A stretch of 64,000 nucleotides of DNA from Oreohelix idahoensis (lineage: Eukaryota; Mollusca; Gastropoda; Stylommatophora; Oreohelicidae), in NCBI GenBank assembly GCA_024509875.1, contig JAMPIV010017764.1, positions 124,001 through 188,000 on the forward strand, in the 5' to 3' direction. Made by a program: the position numbers and the translations under genes. The notes below the pieces were generated by a model. That model was not told the origin of the DNA, searched no databases, and saw only the letters and a list, made by a program, of their open reading frames with translations. Below are positions 1 to 10,749 of the stretch, in pieces (within the stretch, counting starts at the first letter, position 1; each line of letters starts with the position of its first letter).

Positions 1-640
1 TTTGCCTTATTCAACCTGGCAAACAGTTGATTAGTATAAGGTAATGGATCCACCTGACTTTCTGTGACAGCATTCAGTTTCCTATAATCTATGCACAGCC
101 TATGTTCCCCAGAGGGTTTTCTCAACAATACCACACTGGAACTATAAGGAGATTCACTGTGAGAAATAATTCCTTCCTGAAATAGATATTCTATCTCTCC
201 TTTTAAAGCTTGCTCTTTAGCGAATGGGATAGTAAAGGCTCTCATACAGATGGGTGTTGGGTCTAGCAATTTCATATCATACTCCAACAAGTTGGTGTGC
301 CTCGGTTTGTCCGTTAACACGTCTGTATGATTCTCCAGAACCTTCTGAATCTTCTCCCTCTGCCCTTTTGTCAGGTGATTGCTGACTTTTACCTGTGCAG
401 GAGTTTCGCAGGGTTTCAGTGGGTATTCATATGAGGTGAGAGGTTCATTTTTCATTTCAGTGGCTATGGCCAAGGTCATTAAATGTGCCCCTTCCAAAAC
501 TCTTCTCTCATGGTATTTCTTAAGGAGGTTCACATGATAGACTTTTTCCTTTCCCTTTTTGTCTATCTTGTAATTAGCTCTAGATACCTTTTCCAGAACT
601 GTGTATGGACCCTGCCATCCTATCTGAAGTTTGTTGCTGC
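1..640 (-). pseudogene. GPY/F module and N-terminal RT of copy 1
   Basis: The minus-strand translation starts with a GWQGPY-type GPY/F module that normally follows Ty3/gypsy integrase. A linker follows, and then the RT entry region with SSSVVLLRKPSGEHRL and DYRKLN. It closely matches 40540-41150 of copy 2. The window ends before RT motifs A and C, so the catalytic aspartates are not visible. Stops and shifts relative to copy 2 indicate a pseudogene. Confidence 0.85.
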
Positions 641-1605
641 TGCCTGGTAACAGAAATGCACCTTCTCCCCCACAGCAAGCTCTCTATCCTTCGCTTTCCT
701 GTTATAATACTCAGCATGCTTTTTTCTGGCTTTTCTCAAATTATCATTTGCTAGTTTCCAGCCAGTTTTTAACCGAGAGGTCAACTCGTTCACATACTGA
801 TATAATGAGGTTACAGTCTCTTCTGCTTTCTCATCTGTCCATGTCCTCAATAAGGCTTCCAATGGACCTTTAATGGGCCGGCCAAATAACAAGGTTGCCG
901 GTGCCATTCCTGTTGAATTATGGGAGACTTCCCGATAAGCAAATAAGGCCGCGGGTAAGTATTGATCCCATGTGTCAGGTTTTTCATGTGCCAGCTTTCT
1001 CAGGATAGAAATAAGTGTCCCGTTGAACCTTTCCACTTGCCCGTTCCCTTGGGCGTGATACGGACTACAGTGAAAGTGCCTGGCTTGAAAGATCCTGAAA
1101 ACTTCCTTAGTTAGCTTCCCCTTGAACTGTGATCCATTATCAGTCAATATCTGGTGGGGAAATCCTAACATTGTGAATATTGTAAGTAACGCCTCTGCCA
1201 CATGTTTGGAGTCGATTGATGACATGGCTACTGCCTCTCCCCACATAGAACAAGTGTCCACCAGAGTAAGAATGTAACTGTTTCTCCTCTTGGTTCGTGT
1301 GAGAGGTCCAACAATATCCACTGCAACTCTCTCAACAGGGTTCCCATGATTGGCATTTCACCAAGAGTTGCAGGTGCAGTCCAATGTTTTGGAGCTACCC
1401 TTTGACATTCTGGGCTGGATTTTACATATCTTTTTATATCTTCAGTTATCTCTGGCCAGAAGTAGTGACAAGCTATACGCTGTCCTGTGGCGCTAATCCC
1501 CATATGACCAATGAAGGGGATAGCATGGCCTTACTCCATCACCTTTTCCCTATATGAAGATGGAAGAACTAGTTGTCCATAACCATTGGATCCTGTTCCA
1601 GCCTA
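620..1605 (-). pseudogene. Integrase of copy 1 (HHCC zinc domain plus DDE core)
   Basis: The N-terminal zinc domain (about 1400-1560) keeps HAIPF...GHMG and YFWPEITEDIKRYVK, but the first cysteine of the CPEC pair is serine (SPEC), which should break HHCC zinc binding. The catalytic core is open from 1321 to 620. The first Asp lies in VDIVGPL, the second in TDNGSQF and the Glu in GQVERFNGTL. I count exactly 35 residues between the second Asp and the Glu, a perfect D,D35E. A frameshift near 1321-1350 separates the zinc domain from the core. This copy is the uninterrupted reference for both insertions in copy 2 integrase. Confidence 0.9.
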
Positions 1606-1749
1606 CCTATACATCAACTTATTCTTCATATAAAATTCTCCTTTGTTTGGAGGGGTATGGCTTTTTGGTAGTTTTCTGAAGCACGGCTTTAATGACTTAT
1701 CCTCAGCATGTGCCTTCCTCATCTCCTCTGGATGAGTATTTATTGGGTT

Positions 1750-2145
1750 ATCTTCCTCCTTCCTTGACTGTGACCTGGTCTGTACTGCTGCCTTAATCAC
1801 TGGTCTTTTGGGACTTACCAAAAACACATATCTACACCCCAATATCAGAGGGTAGATTTGTTCATTTATAACTGCTGCTCTAATCACTCCTTCCACGTAG
1901 CGAGTTTTTACATTTATTCTTGCACTGGGAAGTGTCATGGTTGCTACGTCCTTAGTTGCCCCTTGTATCTCCACTGATTCTATGGTATATTGATCTGGCT
2001 GCACTAGGTTAGAACACACAACGGAGCAAAAATCCAATCCAGTATCATAAAGGCACTTGATAGTGGCCCCATTACATACTACTTCTTCACATACAGGGCG
2101 ATGATGAGGTTCTTGCTGTCCTGTAGACAGTTCTTTCTTTCCCAT
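1750..2145 (-). pseudogene. Retroviral-type aspartic protease of copy 1
   Basis: The segment has YDTGLDF, so the catalytic DTG is intact, followed by a beta-rich stretch and the ILG motif near the C end of the domain (LILGCRYVF). The size, about 100 residues between the Gag knuckle and the integrase zinc domain, fits a retropepsin that cleaves the Gag-Pol polyprotein. A basic linker follows and the frame ends at 1603 before the integrase. In copy 2 the same Asp is Tyr. Confidence 0.85.
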
Positions 2146-2191
2146 GTTTCCTGTTTTAAGGCATGCAGCGAAATATGGAGGGTTTCTCTTC

Positions 2192-3405
2192 CTAGTCTTT
2201 TGTATGATGATTATTTAACTTACAAATTTTACACCATTTTCCTTCTGATCTGTAGGGTTTCTTTTCATTTACCTGAGGGTTTCTGTCTCTAGGATCAAAT
2301 CTAGGCCTATCATAACTTTGTTTAAATCTATGTGGTTGATCCCTATTGTCAAACTTATTCTGATTTTGTGGGGTTTTGTTACTATCTGCTTGTTTCTTTT
2401 TCACACCAGCTACTTCTGACTGGGTTGACTAATATCTCCCAGCAACATTGAGAATCTCCCCCAATCTCTCGGCACCTTGTTTCATGAGAAATTTTCTCAA
2501 GTCTGGAGCCATGGACTCTCTTAACTGCTCCATCATGACCATTTCTTTCAGGTCTTGGGTTTTCCCCAGAGCAGTCCATTTCTCCAAGTATGTTTCTAGT
2601 CTTGCCGAGAATTGGTGGTATGTTTCTCCAGACATCAGCTTACTATTTCTAAATTTCTTTCTATAAAATTCAGCATTCTTCTCATATCTAACTAGCAATG
2701 CTTTTTTTTAGGAGGTCATAGTTTTCTTGATCTTCTCTACTTAATTTGGAGAAAACTTCATACGAAGTTCCCCTCAACCCTTGTGATAGTTTTAGGCTCC
2801 ACTTTTCTTTCTCTAGCCCATAGTTAGTAGCTAGTCTCTCATATCTATTGAGGAATGACTCAATGTCATCGTCTTTCTCTACAAATGGGTCTATATGGAA
2901 ATTCATGGCTGAATTTCAGGCACCCTGAATTACACTAGAGTCAGAGGTAGTTGGGCTGCTTCCATTATCTATAACATGTCCTTGAAGTTCCATTTCTTTT
3001 AGTCTTAACTCATGTTCTCTTTGCAAACGCCTTTCCTCTGCCTCCATCTGCCTAGCCTCCTTTTCAGCCTCCATCTGCAATCTTTTAGCCTCCCTTTCAG
3101 CCTCCATCTGCCTAGCCTCCTTTTCAGCCTCCATCTGCCTAGCCTCCTTTTCAGCCTCTAACTGTAATCTTTTTTCCTCAACCTCCATCTGCAATCTCTT
3201 TGCCTCAGCCTCTCTCTCAGCCTCTAACCCCTAGTCTCCCTGTCAGCCTCTAATTGTAATCTTTTCTCTTAAGCTAACCTCCTATCTTTTCTATCTATAA
3301 ATTTATCACATTCAGAAGTAACGTACTGAATCATCGCGTCCCCACTCAGGCCAAAGTCCTTTGCCGCCTGCACTGTAGCAGATCTAAATTTTGCCAAGTC
3401 TGCCA
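2192..3405 (-). pseudogene. Gag of copy 1: coiled coil, SCAN-like capsid, CCHC knuckle
   Basis: The start codon complement is at 3403-3405 (MADLAKFRS), shared with copy 2. About residues 40-150 are a Glu/Lys/Arg/Leu-rich heptad-like repeat (units such as EAEKEARQM), predicted coiled coil. Then comes a capsid-like region (FLNRYERLATNYG, 2688-2906) and a SCAN-like segment (YRKKFRNSKL...LMMEQLRESMAPDLRKFL type, 2429-2698). A basic region and a CKICK...HH knuckle lie at about 2200-2240. A 2-base loss next to the knuckle deletes its last cysteine, and stops near 3270 and 2430 break the frame. The SCAN likeness is my reading of the residue pattern. Confidence 0.85.
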
Positions 3406-3574
3406 TTCTCTTTCACTCTTACACAAATTATTAACAACTTATATTATAAATTAGCAAATACTAACTAATTTACTTAACTATAGTCAATGACGGCTCATCC
3501 AATTCACCACCAGTTGTTTAATTTTATTAGCTTTATTATTCCCCACAGTAAGAGCCCCAGGGTATGGTGGAAAA

Positions 3575-3592
3575 ATCCCGGACAGGACTCAA
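3575..3592 (-). promoter_or_regulatory. Degenerate primer binding site of copy 1
   Basis: On the minus strand, 3 nt after the LTR, the sequence ends in CCTGTCCGGGAT. Copy 2 has a perfect tRNA-Pro PBS at the same position. The 3' eleven or so bases agree, but the 5' half differs at several positions, so priming by the same tRNA would be impaired or another primer was used. Confidence 0.55.
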
Positions 3593-3595
3593 CTA

Positions 3596-5280
3596 TGTCA
3601 TAAGAGGTTTTGATGTTACTAAATGTATAGGCTATCCTGAACAAATAGGTGTATCAGAAAATACCAGGATAGTGCCAGATAAGAGACTGGTCTTATAAGT
3701 AATACCTCTTTCTCTGAAAAGAGCAAGGGTGTATAGACAATCAAGATGAGGTCAAGCTATGTAAGTTCTCAGAGTACATGATGATGATCTCTGAGTCCCT
3801 AACCGCTACCTCTACTGATCCCAAATGATTTAGCTACGGGTCTAGGGGAAATGTATTTACTTTATTTAATGATTAATTTCAAACAGAACTTCAACTTAAT
3901 AAAAAATTAATTAAGCAAGGCTGTATGAAAGTTTCTGTACAATTTAATTGTCCTGAACCTCAGTCTTTTGGGTCAGGAATTATCAAACTCAAGAAAGGTT
4001 ATTTACATAATGAAATAAATAATTTGGAAACTCTGTTCCATTTCTTTTAAAGGGTCACTGGAATGACTACACGTACTGTTACTGTTCTTAATATTTATAC
4101 TGCTACCAGTCCTACACTGCAAGGTCTACTACTTTCATCATCCCACAGTGGTTAAGTTTTATTGGGTGAATGAGGTTGGATGAATCGCCATTGCCTTTCT
4201 AAAGGACCTATCTTCAGAATGTTGCTGCTTCCGTTCTTTGAATAGTAGTCAGGATCACCAACTCTGTGACTCCTGGTTGAGAAGATGGGGTCTATCTCCA
4301 GTCATTAGATGAGCTCTCAACTCCAACACGCTCTTCTTCTCAAGAAAAAGCAGCCGCGAGGTAAATTCGTGATATAACCCTCAGGTAAATAGGTTCTCAC
4401 ACACTCAAGCTGACTGGCTGTAAAAGGGTTCTTAGCCCGCGCTACCAGTCCAAACGGCAAAGGCTTGGTCTACAGTCTTTTTGTATACGTCAGCTCTGTG
4501 TGATTTTTATGATTTAAATGGCGAAAAACTACAAAAGTTTGTTACTATTTATAGCAATACACCCGGCCAATCAGAGGGAAGTCAAAAAGTTAATTTTTGA
4601 TTCTAGTATTTATGCGATTCTAAGCGTGTCTGTATGATCTGACTAAATTTGAACATTTTATATTTCAGTTATATGTAGACCGATTTTAATTATCAAAAGT
4701 GATAATTAAACGGCCAATTTTTCTCTATCGTTCTATATAGTTTTCATTTAGTTATTCCTTTGCATTCAAATGTGGGTAATTTTTTTGTAATTAAATTGGG
4801 CCTTACCCTGATGTGAAAATCTCACTAAATTAAATTTTCTACTACCATAAAAATTTTTTTATGGGGGAATCTTTATGTGTATATGTTAAGCAATATCAGC
4901 GCTATAATTTGAGATATCCCTTTCATTTTAAGTATCTTTAGTTATTAAGAAATAAATTATCTACGTTCGGTCAAAAACACAAAATAGGCATTTATTTCGC
5001 GTCAACCAAAATTTTCTTACCACTACAAAATACGGAAACGATTTGATCGGTTCTTAAATTTTGTACTTTGCTCTTCGATAATTTTTGGAGTGGGCGGTAA
5101 CTTTTTACTTGTTTCTTATAAAAATTCAAATACACTAGATAAATTGTTGGCGGTAAATTTGACTTGCCCCTCAGAAAAATTTCAAATACTATAGTTATTT
5201 ATAGATTTAAAAATACGATAGCTAGTTTGTTTTTGAGCGGGGAATTTGAGCGTGTTGTCATACGGATTCACTTCACTACA
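3596..5280 (-). repeat. 5' LTR of copy 1 (about 1.69 kb)
   Basis: On the minus strand it starts TGTAGTGAAGTGAATCCG at 5280 and ends ...GACA at 3596, giving TG...CA ends. The start is recognisably related to the LTR start of copy 2 (TGTAGTAAAGTAACTC), including the following CGCTCAAATTCCCCG block. Much of the rest is AT-rich and diverged from the copy 2 LTR, so the two belong to related subfamilies. No coding potential. Confidence 0.8.
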
Positions 5281-6660
5281 ATCTGGTCAAGTTGCCTAAG
5301 AAAGGAAATTTACAAGAGTGCACAAATTATAGAGGAATAATGTTACTATCAGTGCCAGCAAAAGTATTAAACAAAATCCTCCTGGAGATATTAAAAGAAT
5401 CCATAGACAAGCAACTGAGAGATGAACAAGCAGGTTTTCGACAAAATAGATCCTCTACAGACCAGATAGCCACATTGAGAATAATAGTTGAACAAAGTCT
5501 GGAATGGAATTCACCGCTATACATCGGATTCGTGGACTATGAAAGGCATTTGACAGTGTAGACAGAGAATCGCTTTTGAAATTGATGAGGCATTATGGAG
5601 TTCCCATGAAGATCATTAACTTAAGAAAGAAGACCCATGAAGACATGACATGCAGAGTTCTTCATGAAGGACAACTTTCAGAACCGTTTAGGATTAGAAC
5701 GGGAGTGAGACAGGGATGCCTTTTGTCTCCATTTCTTTTCTTACTAGCAATAGATTGGGTTATGAAAACATCGACATCACACAACAGAAATGGAATCCAG
5801 TGGAATCTGAGTAAACAGCTTGATGATCTGGATTTTGCAGATGACTTGGCTCTTCTGTCCCATAACCATAATCAGATGCAAGAGAAAATGAAAATTCTCG
5901 ATGAGAGGTCACAACAAGTGGGCCTGAAAATACACAGTGAAAAGACAAAGATTATGAGAATAAATGCAAGAAATTCAAGGTTGAACTTGAAGAAACACCA
6001 CTAAAAGATGTAGAATCGTACACATATCTTGGAAGTAATATAGACAAAGTTGGAGGGACAGACAGTGATATTAAAATAAGAATACAAAAAGCAAGAGGAG
6101 CTTTCATTGCATTGGGAAACATATGGAGAACAAGAGAAATCAAGTCCAACACGAAAATAAGAATCTTCAACTCACATGTTAAGTCAGTCCTATTGTATGG
6201 CTCTGAGACATGGAGAACAACAAAAATAACAACCAAAAAGCTACAGACTTTTATAAACGGGTGCTTGCGTAGAATAGAAGAACTGAAATGGTATGACAAA
6301 GTCACAAATGTGGAATTGATGACAAGAACCAGACAAGTGCCAGTGGAACAAGAGTTGAGAAGAAGACGCTGGCGATGGATAGGACACACATTGAGGAAAC
6401 CTATTGATAGCATTACAAGACAGTCCTTGTTCTGGAATCCACAGGGAAAGAGAGGCAGAGGTAAACCAAAAAACACATGGAGAAGAGAACTGGACACAGA
6501 GGTGAAAATGATGAAGAAAACATGGAAAGAACTTGAGCGGATGGCACAGGACAGGAAGACTTGGCATGTGTTTGTTGAAGGCCTATGCTCCTTGGGGAGC
6601 TAAAGGGTATTGATTGGAATATCTTATATTGTCATGTAGTAATGTTCACATGAGAGTGGG
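5281..6660 (+). pseudogene. RTE-like non-LTR retrotransposon, RT to C-terminus
   Basis: Three frames follow each other on the plus strand: 5292-5561 (VKLPKKGNLQ...DEQAGFRQNRSSTDQIATLR, RT fingers), 5576-6004 (GVRQGCLLSP and DLDFADDLALLS, palm motifs with FADD intact) and 6005-6603 (thumb and C-terminal tail with RRWRWIGHTLRKP and GKRGRGKPKNTWRR). A frameshift destroys motif A (expected AFDS) near 5550 and another lies near 6000. No endonuclease is present because the 5' end abuts the gypsy LTR at 5280. The 3' end has a TTGATTGGAAT-type tail near 6610. This is the most complete RTE copy here and the reference for the other fragments. The RTE clade call is by motif style and is not certain. Confidence 0.85.
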
Positions 6661-6829
6661 GGAAACCTACCAAAATCAGACGCCTTGCTTATGATTGGGT
6701 CTGGTATTGGAATGCTAAACTAAACTAATTCTGATTGGATTTTCCCCCAATGGAACCTTATGAAAAGCCATGTGTGTGGGAACAAGAATTTCGCTTATAA
6801 TCTAGAGCATTTTAAGACTAACACACTGA

Positions 6830-7238
6830 CAGCCTACCTACAGAAAATTCTTCGAATATTCTGGCAGAGCACCATCACTAACCAAGAACTACTAACTCGG
6901 AGCCACCAAGAAGACACACACACACCATCACAGCAGGTAGACGCTTGAACTTGTTCTGGCCACATCTTTAGAAGAGATCCTTATACCATCACCAGAACTG
7001 CCATGATATGGACTCCAGAAAAAAAAAGTGACAGCGAGACCGACCAAAAGCTACCTGGATGAGAACTGTGGAGGCAGAGATACAAAGCATGAACCATAGC
7101 TGAAGCAACACACGAAGGATGGCCGCAGACCGAGCAAAGTTGAGACAGTTTGTTGCTGACCTACAAGATGCCACCAGGCGTGATGGTCACTAACTGCTTT
7201 GTCAGTCAGTGGCGGAGGATCAAGGAAGAAGACGAGAA
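6830..7238 (+). pseudogene. LINE 3' fragment (same family as 30924-32028)
   Basis: The sequence matches the last 400 bp of the LINE in the copy 2 LTR: a degraded thumb/C-terminal region (ILRIFWQSTITNQELLTR and onward), then the 3' untranslated end with GATGCCACCAGGCG and the GACTGCTTT...GGTGG block, finishing in GAAGAAGACGAGAAG. Frameshifts are frequent. It runs directly into a tetranucleotide repeat. Confidence 0.8.
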
Positions 7239-8115
7239 GAAGTGAGTGAAGAAATGAATGAATGAGTGAGTAAAAGAATTAATGCATGAATGAATGAATG
7301 GATAAATAAGGGATTGAATGAATTAAACACTAAAAGAATGGATAGATGAAAGAGTCACTGGTTGAATGAATGAATGAGTAAAAGAATGGATAGATGAAAG
7401 AGTCACTGGTTGAATGAATGAATGAGTAAAAGAATGAATGAGGGAGTGAGTGAGGTATTAAGTGAATGACAGAAGCCATGGAGGAATGGTTAATAAACAG
7501 TCGTTCAAATAAGTGAATGAATGTATGATTAACTGAATGTATGAATGCATGAATGAGTGAGTGATTGTGCGAATAAATACTTGAGTGAGTAAATGAGTCA
7601 GTGAATAAATGAGTCAATCGGGAAATGAATGAATGACTTAATGAATGAGTGAGTGGGTGAATAAATGAGCGAGTGAATGAATGAGTTAGTGGAGAATGAA
7701 TGAATGAGTTGGTGGAGAATGAATGAATGAGTGATTGAGTGAAGGAAAGAATAAATGAGTAAATGAATGAAGAATGAATGAACAAACGTGTAAACGTGAA
7801 TGATTGAAAACACGATTGTGTGGATGGGCGAGTGAATGATTGAGTCAGTGTGGAAAGGAAATAATAAATGACTTAATAAATGAGTGATTGAATGAATAAG
7901 TGAATCAATGAGAAAAACATTAAAGAATGAGTGAAAAAATGAATGAGTGAGTAAATGGGGGAGCCAGTGAATAAATGAAACCCAATGCAGGCGTGGGTAG
8001 TGAGAAATAATGAATGAGTGAATGAATTACGTATAAATGAATCGGTGGGTGACTTAACGAATGAATAGATGAGAAAGTGAGTGAGTGAATAATAAATGAG
8101 CGAGCGAATGACCTA
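7239..8115. repeat. Degenerate tetranucleotide repeat (GAAT/GAGT)n
   Basis: About 875 bp of imperfect GAAT, GAGT, GATT and TAAA units. It begins at the 3' tail of the LINE fragment and contains a near-identical direct repeat (about 7342-7375 and 7389-7430). The minus strand has Ser/His/Ile/Phe-rich open frames that come only from the repeat and are not genes. Confidence 0.9.
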
Positions 8116-8597
8116 ACATAAATGTTTAATTCTGGATCATATGCTCAACAGAAGTTAACATTTTGTAACAAACAAACAAAAGGAGGTAATAAGAGCGATT
8201 GTCACAGTGGCAATAAATAACTTACACTAAATCGTGCCTTAGCCTGAAGCTCAATTATTTTATCATTTTGATTTTTAAATGTGTTGTAGTAATTTCCTAA
8301 CGGTATTTATTGTCTTTATAAAGTGATATGCTAATTTTTACGACCAGAAAAACATTCTTAAGTCAGTAGCTTAGGACCCACTGAAAAATACTTTTGATTC
8401 CACTGCCTGTAGGAGCGGCTAGTGTTGTCTTTTACACGGAACTTGCCTAGTCCGTAATTGACTTAGACGTTTCGTTGAGGTCCTAGGTCCAACTCGAGGA
8501 TTTGTCTCTTACTCAAGGGGTCTGCACGACTGGGGTCAGAGTTGGTTCCTCCCCATATGTCACGGTAGAAGACGAAAGCTGAGGCGAGGAGTTAGGT
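8116..8597. other. Intergenic stretch, no gene seen
   Basis: No supported ORF. The block near 8440-8475 (GGAACTTGCCTAGTCCGT followed by a TTAGACG block) is echoed at 10448-10490, just beyond the mariner element. Confidence 0.5.
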
Positions 8598-8773
8598 CAA
8601 GGGTCGGGAACCCGCGGCTCGCGAGCCGCATGCGGCTCTCGGCTCTCTACTACTTAACTCTTAGTGACTGAGGGATACTATGTGATTTTTTTTCATGCGG
8701 CTTTTTAAATTTGTTAAAATGGAGACAAAATTAAATATTTGGCTCTTTGTCACGGAAAGGTTCCCGACCCCAG
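8598..8773. mobile_element. hAT-type MITE (176 bp)
   Basis: Terminal inverted repeats of the form C(A/T)(A/G)GGGTCGGGAACC flank a 176 bp non-coding element with GCGGCTC/GAGCCGC subterminal motifs. An 8-bp duplication AGTTAGGT lies at 8590-8597 and 8774-8781. TIR style and 8-bp duplication identify hAT. It is non-autonomous. Confidence 0.8.
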
Positions 8774-9039
8774 AGTTAGGTCAAATGTGTAGTTAAAAGA
8801 TGGCATCATCAGCACAGATCGCAATCTGTGCGTCCTTGTGGTAGCTAGTACACGGCTATAGCTCACTCGATACGCAAGTCTTATCCATTGATAAGACTGC
8901 TTATCAATGTGGGGATGCTCAGCCAGTTACCCCTCGCTCAATCTTAAATGAGCGATCAGTCCTCGTTTCGAAAATAATGTCGTATACCTCTTTGAGATAA
9001 CTATTATCTCTTGAGTAGTTGCATTTGAGTCAAGTCATA

Positions 9040-10378
9040 CGAGGGGCGTTCAGAAAGTAATGCACCACATCGTTTTTCTCAGCTAATAATGAAGATAGAA
9101 GCATGAAATTTTGCACACTTCTCATATGGCATGTGCCACTTGTGTGCACCCAATTGCACCGCAACCGGCCAAATAATACGGCTGCCTTAAACCGTTGAAA
9201 TGGAGCGTGTTAGCAACTTGCGTTATAAGCAGCGAATTGTGATAGAATTTCTCGTTGCAGAGAAGGAAACTGTTGTGAACATTCACAAGGTCTATGTAAT
9301 GTGTATGGAAGTTTTGCAGTCGACAGGAGTACAGTCAGTCGCTGGGTTCAGAGAATCAAAGAATCAGGAAGTGGAGATACGGAGCTGCTTGATCGGCCGC
9401 GCTGTGGACGTCCTGCCACAGCCACCAACGCAAAAATGTTGAAATGCGCTGAGGGCATTATTCTTACTGATAAGCGAATCATTACTCAACAATTGGCATT
9501 GCAGCTGTCAGTCAGCATTGGTAGTGCAAATGCAGTTATAAAAACTCTCGGATTGTCTAAGGTTTGCGCAAAATGGGTTCCTCGAAGTCTCACAAATGAC
9601 CATCGATTGCAAAGGAAAGCAATTTCTTCTGAATCGTTGAAGCGTTTCAATGCTGATGGAGAGAACTTTTTGGCTAAGATCGTTACAGGTGACGAAACCT
9701 GGGCACATCATTTTGAACCTGAGACAAAAAGACAGTCAATTTAGTGGCATCATCCGCAATCACCACGAAGAAAGAAATTCAAGACTATTCCTTCAGCTGG
9801 AAAGGTCATGATCACTGTCTTTTGAGACATTGAAGGCGTGATTCTTGTGGACGTTATGCCAAGAGGAGAGACAATCAATTCGCAAGCTTACATTAAGACA
9901 TTGAAAAAAACTCAATCAACGTTTTCGCAGAGTTCGGCCGCACAAGAATCCAGCAGACCTGCTTCTCCTTCACGACAATGCGCGACCTCACACAAGTCTG
10001 GCAACACGGGAAGCAATCACCAAAATGGGTTTGACTGTACTACCCCATCCACCTTATAGTCCCGATTTGGCACCCTCTGATTTTCATCTATTTGGTCCAC
10101 TTAAAGATGCACTCCGTGGGACAAGGTTTGAAGATGACGAAGGAGTGATTCATGCAGCGAAGAAATGGCTACATGATCAAGACAAAATCTGGTACGGGCT
10201 AGGAATACATGCACTTGTTTCGCACTGGCATAAAGCCGTACAAGTTGATGGGTATTATGTTGAATAATACCGATGTTTACATGACATATCCATGTATATT
10301 GTGTATAAATTTCATGCTTTTTGAATAAACAGCTCCTGAGAAAAACGATGTGGTGCATTACTTTCTGAACGCCCCTCG
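9040..10378 (+). mobile_element. mariner element, full length with TIRs and TA duplication
   Basis: TIRs starting CGAGGGGCGTTCAGAAAGTA at 9040 are matched in inverse at the right end (10378) over more than 40 bp with essentially no mismatch. TA dinucleotides flank both sides (9038-9039 and 10379-10380). Length of about 1.34 kb and a single transposase frame are typical of mariner. The transposase is broken, so it cannot supply its own enzyme. Confidence 0.95.
9200..10267 (+). pseudogene. mariner transposase, D,D34D, broken
   Basis: The start ATG at 9200 gives MERVSNLRYKQR, the N-terminal helix-turn-helix region. A frameshift near 9290-9310 moves the frame, which continues with STVSRWVQRIKESG and DRPRCGRP. 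The catalytic motifs are TGDETWAHHF, HDNARPH and YSPDLAPSDFHLF. I count 34 residues between the second and third Asp, the D,D34D of mariner. A stop follows KRQSI near 9741, another lies near 9825, and a shift lies near 9930. The C-terminus VDGYYVE ends at about 10267. Confidence 0.93.
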
Positions 10379-10380
10379 TA

Positions 10381-10749
10381 CTTAATTTTAGCACACAAAC
10401 ACACAACATCTATCATTAAACCTTTGTGAAGGAAACGGAAAAACAAAACGGAACTGGCCTAGTCCGTCTATGACGTAGACGCCTCTGTTTCTCTCCTCTA
10501 GCCCTTTCTCTCTATCTTCTAGTGTGTTTGTCTTTATTCCCAACTTGTTTACGTTGTCACTTTTCTAATTCACCCTATCTGCAATTTACCCACCAATTAT
10601 TATATATTAACCTTTGTTCTTGATGTTTGTTTGGACACACACACACACATACCCACACAATTCGATTATTTTTATTTGTCCTAAATACAAGAATTGAACA
10701 GAGGATATGATGCCAGATTCGCATATTGGTAACTGTACATATTATTTGG
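10381..10749. other. Intergenic stretch with a CA-rich tract
   Basis: No coding potential. It has a CCTAGTCCGT block near 10458 that echoes the one at 8447, a pyrimidine-rich segment (10480-10530) and a short (AC)n at about 10635-10650. Confidence 0.4.

Larger units (their letters stand above)
1..5280 (-). mobile_element. Gmr1-like Ty3/gypsy LTR retrotransposon, copy 1 (cut by window edge)
   Basis: Read on the minus strand the order is LTR, primer binding region, gag with coiled-coil repeats, SCAN-like capsid and CCHC knuckle, aspartic protease, integrase, GPY/F module, then the start of reverse transcriptase, which runs off the left edge. Integrase lying upstream of RT is the diagnostic order of Gmr1-like Ty3/gypsy elements. 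Several frameshifts and stops show it is dead. A second copy lies at 30712-44684 on the plus strand. The rest of RT, RNase H and the 3' LTR lie outside the window. Confidence 0.9.

Noticed and set aside
5952..6567. Minus-strand frames of 181 and 108 aa
   Set aside because: They are antisense shadows of the RTE-like C-terminal region.
7330..7813. Long Ser/His/Phe-rich minus-strand frames
   Set aside because: They lie entirely in the tetranucleotide repeat; the residue pattern mirrors the repeat and there is no independent coding signal.
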